This document shows, in pieces, positions 5,041-8,973 of a DNA stretch of 8,973 nucleotides; the stretch's first letter is position 1, and the number at the start of each line of letters is the position of its first letter. The position numbers and the translations under genes are program-made. The notes under the pieces were generated by a model. It saw only the letters and a list, made by a program, of their open reading frames with translations. It was not told the origin of the DNA and did no database searches. This DNA is from Pseudomonadota bacterium (GTDB lineage: Bacteria; Pseudomonadota; Gammaproteobacteria; Steroidobacterales; Steroidobacteraceae): positions 1-8,973 of the forward strand of contig JAPTUI010000682.1 of NCBI GenBank assembly GCA_028067895.1, written 5' to 3'.

Positions 5041-7331
5041 AGGAGAAGCTCCTGATCTTCGTCTTCGGCGGAAATACTTGCCGGGACAACGTCATGAATG
5101 TCATGCATGTCATGCTCCCCGTCGGCCTGACCGTGCCGGCCATGACTTCCATGACTTTCATGACTTGGTTTCGACTTATCTTTCTTGGAGGTAACCGAAA
5201 CCCGAGCGTGTCCGCCTCGATTACCCGGGAACGTCACCACGACCCCGAAGCTCCGCAGAGCAGGAGCGGCGCGGCGCAACGCGTCCGCGAACCCTCTCGG
5301 ACTGCGAGGCCACGCCTCGCCACCGTCTGGCCGGGTCAGTGATTCAAAGAGTCCCTTTACTGTGTACTCCCGGTGGCGGTCTGGGCGGCCTTCCAGGTAG
5401 GTGAGCAGAGCGCCGGCCACCGGGCTGGCGTCGAGCGTTCTGCCGATGCTCTCGGCACGCATCGCCTCGAACTCGGCCAGGAAGTCATCAGCGGTGCGCC
5501 CCATCGCCGCGGCCACAGCACAACCCAGGCGGGCGTACTCGATCAGGCGGGGGCGCCGGTCCCGCTCGATCCGGACGGCCGGCAGCAGGGCAAGCGCTCT
5601 GGCGAAGATGTCCAGCAGCGCGCCCAGTAGCTCGGGGTGCAGCCGCTCGAACTCAGATTCGATGGCCCCGCTCTCGCGCCGGTCTTCGATCATGGGCAAC
5701 TCCAGACTGATGGCGCGGTCGATGAGGTCCTGTGCCGTCACTGCCGCGCCGATGCCGTTTAGCGTCACAGGCCGCTTGGCACGAATCGCGGCCTCTTCGG
5801 CATTGGTGTACAACTTGCGGGTCGCGAAGGTCGCACCGGTGGCAACTCGGCACAGAACGTCTTGCAGTTCAGCCGAGAGATGCGAAACGTTGTCGTAGGC
5901 AAGCAGCCAGCCCTGACCGGCTCCTACGAAAACATCCTCCCCACCGCGCGGCGCGCTGCGCAGCTCGATGCTCGACGGGTCGAGCATCACCTTTAGCAGC
6001 TTTTGCAAACCCGACTTGGCGCTACCCTGTTCGCCAATCGCCTCCAACAGCGGGAACGGTGTATCGGGCCGCAGGCATTCCAACAGCCACGTCAGGACCA
6101 ACAGCCTCGCATTCTCGGGCACGTTGACCAGACTCCACAGCGGCTCGAGCGTTCCGCCCCCGACCGGCTCGGGGAGCGGCTTCATGTTGTCAGGACGCAC
6201 AAACATCAGGCCATGGTGCTCGGTGACGGTCCAGCTACCGGGACGCACGACGATGGCGCGTGATTTTCCCGGCTCGCCGAGGTCGATAACGTAGCCGTCG
6301 CCGAGTGCGGCGCACCTGATATGAACATCCACGAGGTCGCCATCGTGCAGGCCGACGCCGGCCAGGGTGGTGAGCGCCTCCGCGACTGATTGCGAGCGCG
6401 CGGCCTTCTCGGTTGCTTTGTAGAACTCGGCGTGCAACCAAACTTTGAACGCGCGCCTTTCAATGTTGCGAACCTCGCCGGTCGCGTTTTCTATCGCGTA
6501 CACTTCCCCATTTTCATCGTGCACCAGCTTGCAGCGGTCCCGGACGAAGGCGACCAGGACAGATGCTTGCGATTCCGTGGCTTTCTTTTCCGTGCTTTCG
6601 GGGTCGTCGTTTTCAGCCTCGACGCGAGCCTTCCCATCGGCGATTTGACGCACCTCCGTATCGTCGAGCGGCGGCGAACAGCGCGCCGCATTCAGAGCGA
6701 GCAGGACTGTCAGAATTTGCTCAATGCTCGCACCTTGCTTGCGCAGGCGGTATGCTTCGCGGGACAAAAAATCATTTCGGCTGCCTGGTGGAATCGAACC
6801 ACTGTTCGAGTTTGCTTCTTCTGTGTTCTGCGGCCGCGTAAGGTGTTCGAGCAGCCAGTTCGGTGGCTCAGCAATGTCCGAGAGGTCGCCAACAAACTTG
6901 CACCCATGCGCCGGCCACCAAACGACATACCCGCCTTCGGCTCGCACGTCGATGCCGGGTGCAATCTGACTCGCGCTATTTCTAACATCCTGCGCAGGCA
7001 TTCTGAACAACAGGTGGTAGCCGTCACGGCGGGTGCGGTGGATACGGCCGGCGCATAACTCTGTGGAGTGCTCCTGATACCAGCCGAGTCCGTCGGGGTC
7101 TATGTCCAGTACAACAATGCCACTGGCCTTCCCGGTCGGCACGCCTATCAGCGCGTCCGGCCAACGGCGCCACCAACATTCGATTGTTCCGGTATCGATT
7201 GTGGCGTCCTGGAACCCGTGAAAGGTATAGGGTCGCTTATCGGGACGGCATGGGAAGACCGCTAGGCCGCATTCCTCGGCGAGGTGAAGCGCGGCGCGGG
7301 CAGCGGCGGAGAGTTCGGGAGCCGCGCTCAT
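5037..7331 (-). CDS. Bifunctional primase-polymerase with helicase-like ATPase domain
   Basis: 764-residue replication protein. Residues about 10-165 are an archaeo-eukaryotic-type prim-pol domain: motif I VVLDIDPDG (Asp76, Asp78, metal binding), motif II GYHLLF (His106), motif III GIDVRAEGGYVV (Asp128). Residues about 180-235 (PPGSRNDFLSREAYRLRKQG, then DTEVRQIADGK) match the PriCT-1 primase C-terminal domain. Residues about 425-545 are an ATPase: Walker-A-like GEQGSAKSG (Lys439, Ser440), Walker-B-like WLLAYDN (Asp480), a sensor Asn525 and a candidate arginine finger Arg539. It should make primers and unwind or load at the element's origin. The tail is His-rich (His724, 727, 730, 733, 740, 743, 746) and ends in an acidic stretch plus LLL. 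ATG 7331 overlaps the zinc-protein stop as ATGA. The Walker A has Ala where a Gly is usual (GSAKS). Confidence 0.92.
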   Translation of the reverse strand: MSAAPELSAAARAALHLAEECGLAVFPCRPDKRPYTFHGFQDATIDTGTIECWWRRWPDALIGVPTGKASGIVVLDIDPDGLGWYQEHSTELCAGRIHRTRRDGYHLLFRMPAQDVRNSASQIAPGIDVRAEGGYVVWWPAHGCKFVGDLSDIAEPPNWLLEHLTRPQNTEEANSNSGSIPPGSRNDFLSREAYRLRKQGASIEQILTVLLALNAARCSPPLDDTEVRQIADGKARVEAENDDPESTEKKATESQASVLVAFVRDRCKLVHDENGEVYAIENATGEVRNIERRAFKVWLHAEFYKATEKAARSQSVAEALTTLAGVGLHDGDLVDVHIRCAALGDGYVIDLGEPGKSRAIVVRPGSWTVTEHHGLMFVRPDNMKPLPEPVGGGTLEPLWSLVNVPENARLLVLTWLLECLRPDTPFPLLEAIGEQGSAKSGLQKLLKVMLDPSSIELRSAPRGGEDVFVGAGQGWLLAYDNVSHLSAELQDVLCRVATGATFATRKLYTNAEEAAIRAKRPVTLNGIGAAVTAQDLIDRAISLELPMIEDRRESGAIESEFERLHPELLGALLDIFARALALLPAVRIERDRRPRLIEYARLGCAVAAAMGRTADDFLAEFEAMRAESIGRTLDASPVAGALLTYLEGRPDRHREYTVKGLFESLTRPDGGEAWPRSPRGFADALRRAAPALRSFGVVVTFPGNRGGHARVSVTSKKDKSKPSHESHGSHGRHGQADGEHDMHDIHDVVPASISAEDEDQELLL
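5093..5167. repeat. Iteron-like 9-bp repeats in the 3' end of the prim-pol gene
   Basis: On the plus strand there are three units catgaatgt, catgcatgt and catgctccc (5093-5119), a 21-bp gap, then catgacttc, catgacttt and catgacttg (5141-5167). On the opposite strand the second group reads AAGTCATG-type units, and because GTCATG and CATGAC are reverse complements the two groups face each other. In protein they give His every third residue. Arrays like this beside a replication initiator can be origin iterons; here that is a suggestion only. Confidence 0.6.
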
Positions 7332-7558
7332 AGCGGCAATCCAACTTGGCGGTCATCGTGGGCCGGTTGATCCCACGCAGGCAGCGCGCCGATGTTGACA
7401 CCCGCCACGAGCAGATCAGCGTGACGCAGCCATTTGGATAGAGGTGCCAAGCAGCGGGGGCAACGCCAACCGATGCCGCGGTTGCCAGCGCAGCGGCGCA
7501 ACTCGCCCTCGGCACTGCAGGCGCAGCGCGGGGCGCGTAAATATGCTATTTTGAGCAT
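7328..7558 (-). CDS. Small zinc-knuckle-like protein, 76 aa
   Basis: The first gene after alpA. Cysteines are CAC (Cys12, Cys14), Cys23 and a CPRC knuckle (Cys33, Cys36) in RCPRCLAPLSKWL, so a small zinc ribbon is likely (Cys12 or Cys14 and Cys23 as the other ligands). The C-terminal half (ADLLVAGVNIGALPAWDQPA) has no recognised motif. ATG at 7558 has AAGAGG eight bases upstream; its stop overlaps the prim-pol ATG as ATGA, so it is coupled to the prim-pol. Phage elements often carry a small zinc protein before the primase, which may help it bind DNA, but the role here is inferred from position. The 5' leader can form two alternative hairpins. Confidence 0.65.
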   Translation of the reverse strand: MLKIAYLRAPRCACSAEGELRRCAGNRGIGWRCPRCLAPLSKWLRHADLLVAGVNIGALPAWDQPAHDDRQVGLPL

Positions 7559-7560
7559 GT

Positions 7561-7611
7561 CGAAAGCCTCTTGCGGAAGCCGCGTTACTCTGGTCGGGAG
7601 CGCGGCTTTCG
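7561..7611 (-). promoter_or_regulatory. Leader with two mutually exclusive hairpins before the zinc-protein gene
   Basis: On the plus strand aagccgcg (7577-7584) pairs perfectly with cgcggctt (7601-7608), and cgaaagcc (7561-7568) pairs perfectly with ggctttcg (7604-7611). Both need the same segment around 7604-7608, so only one can form. In the leftward mRNA the second pairing covers the GG of AAGAGG and the spacer before the ATG at 7558; the first leaves it free. This could be a translation switch. No U-run follows either hairpin, so a terminator is unlikely. Pairing only, no folding energies computed. Confidence 0.45.
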
Positions 7612-7624
7612 CGTTTCGGAAGGA

Positions 7625-7885
7625 TTAGGCGGCGCGCGGCCGGCCAGCGGCACGCTGAGCCAACAGCTCGCGCACCACAGCGCGAAGTTCATCGTCCGTC
7701 GCGCCAGCGATCTCCGCCGCATTAAGCGAATCGACCTCGCGGGCCGGCCACGCCGAAAGCTTGCCGCCCCGGAGTCGCACGGGGGGCGTCATAACGCCGT
7801 GGCGGATATCGAGATAGAGTTGCGAGCGAGAGCGGCCGCGCCGTGCGATGACGGCCTCGGCGCGAAGGAGGGTGAGGTCAGCCAT
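7625..7885 (-). CDS. AlpA-family phage transcriptional regulator
   Basis: 86 residues. MADLTLLRAEAVIARRGRSR then SQLYLDIRHGVMTPPVRLRG and KLSAWPAREVDSLNAAEIAG is the AlpA pattern: first helix LLRAEAVIARRG, recognition helix SRSQLYLDI, a 'hG.h..PVRL' wing, W and ARE(V)D. AlpA proteins activate or control integrase/excision or early genes in P4-like and CP4-57-like elements. The ATG at 7885 has GGAG eight bases upstream; an ATG at 7909 would add 8 residues but loses that ribosome site. It is the first gene of the long leftward operon. Its ribosome site sits in the loop of a 7-bp stem hairpin (7886-7915). Two operator-like palindromes lie about 70-120 bases upstream, so it is probably tightly regulated, possibly by itself or by the upstream HTH protein. 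Confidence 0.85.
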   Translation of the reverse strand: MADLTLLRAEAVIARRGRSRSQLYLDIRHGVMTPPVRLRGGKLSAWPAREVDSLNAAEIAGATDDELRAVVRELLAQRAAGRPRAA

Positions 7886-7915
7886 GAGTCCAGCTCCATA
7901 CAAAAGCATGGACTC
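7886..7915 (-). promoter_or_regulatory. Hairpin holding the alpA ribosome-binding site
   Basis: gagtcca (7886-7892) and tggactc (7909-7915) are a perfect 7-bp inverted repeat with a 16-base loop. In the leftward mRNA the stem ends at the ATG at 7885 and the loop includes GGAG. It may limit alpA translation, or lie at the 5' end of the transcript. Confidence 0.4.
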
Positions 7916-7917
7916 AA

Positions 7918-7946
7918 ATAGTATTCAGCGACACGCGCGATGCACG
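7918..7946 (-). promoter_or_regulatory. Weak candidate promoter for the alpA operon
   Basis: The minus strand reads TACTAT at 7923-7918, a good -10 hexamer. Seventeen bases upstream is CGTGCA (7946-7941), a poor -35, as expected of a promoter that needs an activator. The palindromes centred at 7966.5 and 7997.5 would lie about 55 and 86 bases upstream of the predicted start near 7911. No consensus beyond the -10 is visible. Confidence 0.3.
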
Positions 7947-7952
7947 CGCAAC

Positions 7953-7980
7953 GAGGGGACACGTCTAGGTTTGTCCCCTC
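7953..7980. promoter_or_regulatory. Palindromic operator-like site O1
   Basis: A 28-bp inverted repeat with outer arms gaggggaca and tgtcccctc, perfect over 9 bp, and a CTAG centre (7965-7968). Only the flanks of the core differ (cgt against gtt). It lies between the HTH gene and alpA. It could also fold as a 9-bp hairpin in RNA, but no T-run follows on either strand, so an operator is preferred over a terminator. Confidence 0.55.
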
Positions 7981-7986
7981 GCCGTG

Positions 7987-8008
7987 GGGACAAATCTAGG
8001 TTTGTCCC
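7987..8008. promoter_or_regulatory. Palindromic operator-like site O2
   Basis: A 22-bp inverted repeat with arms gggacaaa and tttgtccc and the same CTAG centre (7996-7999), near perfect with one mismatched pair. It overlaps the stop codon (TAG at 7996-7998) and last codons of the HTH gene. The centre-to-centre distance to O1 is 31 bp, about three helical turns, and O1 and O2 also match as a direct repeat. Confidence 0.6.
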
Positions 8009-8463
8009 TTCGCCAGTGCCCGCGAGACGGTCTTGGGGTGTACGCCGAGCGCTCGCGCCAGTTCCTTCTGGGAGCTCCACGGCTTTCCAGAGGTGCGATT
8101 CCCGGCTTGCCATGTGGCGCGGATTCTTCGGCCCTGGCGCGTGGCGTGGCTCATCTTGGCTTCGGCAGCGACCACCGAAGGGCCACGCAGAAGCGCTACG
8201 TCGTACAGCGCCAGAAGAACCCCAGGCGTGAGACGGGCGATTGCGGCTTTCAACCTCGCGTGAAGATCACTCGGCGCCGCGTCGATCAAATCTGCGAGGC
8301 GTACAGCGCGCTCGAAATTCGCATGGAGGTCGCGTGCGATCTCGCCTTGCCGCTCGATGATGGCATCGCCGCGTGGTGTCGGGAAATATAACTCCAGGCC
8401 GCCCGGCGCTTCCCGCGTGCGGATGGGACGGCGCTGCGCGCCTGATGGTTTTCTTTGCGACAT
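7996..8463 (-). CDS. Probable phage regulator with C-terminal HTH, 155 aa
   Basis: The ATG at 8463 has AGGAGG five bases upstream, so it is preferred over in-frame GTG at 8496. The protein starts MSQRKPSGAQRRPIRTREAP, basic and probably disordered. The middle is helical (RQGEIARDLHANFERAVRLA, then DLHARLKAAIARLTPGVLLA). The C-terminus SSQKELARALGVHPKTVSRA is a strong HTH with VHPKTVSRAL as recognition helix. I do not recognise a named family; the order, integrase then this then alpA, suggests the element's main switch. The operator-like site O2 lies in its own last codons and O1 just after, so it or AlpA is the likely binder. It might be a repressor, activator or a partitioning-like factor. 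Confidence 0.65.
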   Translation of the reverse strand: MSQRKPSGAQRRPIRTREAPGGLELYFPTPRGDAIIERQGEIARDLHANFERAVRLADLIDAAPSDLHARLKAAIARLTPGVLLALYDVALLRGPSVVAAEAKMSHATRQGRRIRATWQAGNRTSGKPWSSQKELARALGVHPKTVSRALAKGQT

Positions 8464-8558
8464 CTGCGCCTCCTGTAGACGCCCCTGAAGAGACACCGCG
8501 CGAGGCCGGTCAGGATTCCGGCTTTTCGGGAGCTACCCTACGCGCGGCGCATTCGATT
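8464..8558 (-). other. Intergenic stretch between integrase and HTH gene
   Basis: 95 bases with no gene. The leftward strand has a short hairpin GCCGG/CCGGC with an 8-base loop around 8505-8525, then GGTGTCTCTTCAGGGGCG and the strong AGGAGG site of the next gene. No promoter or att site can be recognised. It may hold a structured leader or small RNA, but nothing proves that. Confidence 0.3.
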
Positions 8559-8973
8559 CTACTTGCTCCGCCGCCGCCGAATCGGCACAACCTGCGCGGT
8601 TTCGCCGGACTTGATGCGCTCAAGGTGCCGCGCCCACAGCTCGAGCGCGTCGCGCTTCTCGTCAAAGTAACTGTGCCGGTCGTAATGGCGCGCCTGGACG
8701 CCGCCGAGGCCGTGACTCTGCAACTGCGCGCGCACGTCGCTTGATACGCCGAGTGCGGCCAACATGGTCTCGCAGGTTCGCCGCAGGTCGCGCAATTGGA
8801 ACGGTTCCCTGGCCTGTTTCGCCGCCACCATGGCCTTGGCGATCTCGGCAACGACAGTCGAGAGGGTCTCGGGACGCACTATGGTGCTGCCATCCGTGGA
8901 AAGGAGCGGCGAGCCTTCGGCGAGGGCCTCGAGGCGGCGCGAGAGGATATGGAGGGCCTCGCCCACCAGCGGC
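8559..8973 (-). CDS. int: Tyrosine integrase, C-terminal part (5' end beyond window)
   Basis: Only the last 137 residues are visible; the gene starts beyond the right edge, since the frame is open to the window end. The segment LRDLRRTCETMLAALGVSSD is the box II arginine region of tyrosine recombinases, followed by QLQSHG (the conserved His of box II/III) and HYDRHSYFDEKRDALELWAR, whose first Tyr is the probable nucleophile. It would join element and host DNA at att sites. Position 1 of the usual H-x-L-R motif is Arg (RDLRR), known in some phage-integrase clades and possibly not a defect. The C-terminus is basic (PIRRRRSK). It reads in the same direction as the downstream control gene, and a 95-base gap separates the two. 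Confidence 0.9.
   Translation of the reverse strand, partial: PLVGEALHILSRRLEALAEGSPLLSTDGSTIVRPETLSTVVAEIAKAMVAAKQAREPFQLRDLRRTCETMLAALGVSSDVRAQLQSHGLGGVQARHYDRHSYFDEKRDALELWARHLERIKSGETAQVVPIRRRRSK

Noticed and set aside
4700..5161. Long in-frame extension of the four-cysteine protein upstream to 5161.
   Set aside because: Upstream residues are Arg/Pro-rich read-through in the shadow of the TubC_N and prim-pol genes; the overlap ATGA at 4696 gives a natural start.
5401..6294. Plus-strand frames antisense to the prim-pol gene.
   Set aside because: Low-quality shadow composition opposite the ATPase domain, whose motifs are clear on the minus strand.
6762..6850. tRNA-like sequence on the minus strand: a GTGG TTCGATT CCAC T-arm followed by GGCAGCC, with GGCTGC about 70 bases upstream.
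   Set aside because: No anticodon stem or D-arm can be built, the T-stem and acceptor do not align properly, and the bases encode the conserved PPGSRND part of the prim-pol PriCT domain.
7953..7980. Rho-independent terminator for the HTH gene.
   Set aside because: The 9-bp stem is strong but no T-run follows on either strand, and a sister palindrome 31 bp away with the same centre fits operators better.
7925..8113. A 62-codon minus-strand frame across the O1 and O2 sites.
   Set aside because: It only translates the repeats and overlaps the end of the HTH gene in another frame; no ribosome site.
8464..8558. Attachment site near the end of the integrase gene.
   Set aside because: No direct repeat partner or tRNA end is visible in the window, so an att site cannot be supported.

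Overview
The window is part of a temperate phage or phage-derived integrative element in a high-GC bacterium, most likely a proteobacterium. The high-GC third positions on the minus strand, the AlpA/prim-pol/TubC_N gene set and the tyrosine integrase all fit this. I cannot name a genus from sequence alone. Almost everything reads right to left on the minus strand, and most neighbouring genes are joined by 4-base NTGA stop/start overlaps.

Right end (7.9-9.0 kb): the C-terminal part of a tyrosine integrase enters from beyond the edge. It is followed by a 155-residue protein with a C-terminal helix-turn-helix. At the 3' end of that gene and just beyond it lie two near-palindromic sites, 31 bp centre to centre. 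They sit upstream of an alpA-type regulator, which looks like the control point of the early operon.

Middle (2.1-7.9 kb): this is the early/replication operon. In order it holds alpA, a small zinc-knuckle protein, a large AEP primase-polymerase/helicase-like protein, a TubC_N docking-domain protein, a four-cysteine protein, a 36-residue membrane peptide, a RuvC-type resolvase broken by an internal deletion, a canonical SSB with a DDPIPF tail, a second tail-less SSB-like OB-fold protein, then small HTH and coiled-coil proteins, an excisionase-type HTH protein and an unknown protein. The prim-pol gene ends in a histidine-rich tail encoded by an iteron-like set of 9-bp repeats.

Left end (0-2.1 kb): a divergent control region at 1859-1936 separates a small plus-strand gene from a leftward operon. 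That operon has a 61-residue unknown protein, a small-terminase-like protein and the first 453 codons of a large probable virion-associated protein running off the left edge. No large terminase or portal gene is visible between the last two, so the late module looks mosaic.

The genes read as a lysogeny/integration switch on the right, DNA replication and recombination in the centre, and packaging/virion genes on the left. There is no stretch over 300 bases without a gene, and no tRNA, rRNA, CRISPR array or insertion sequence was seen.
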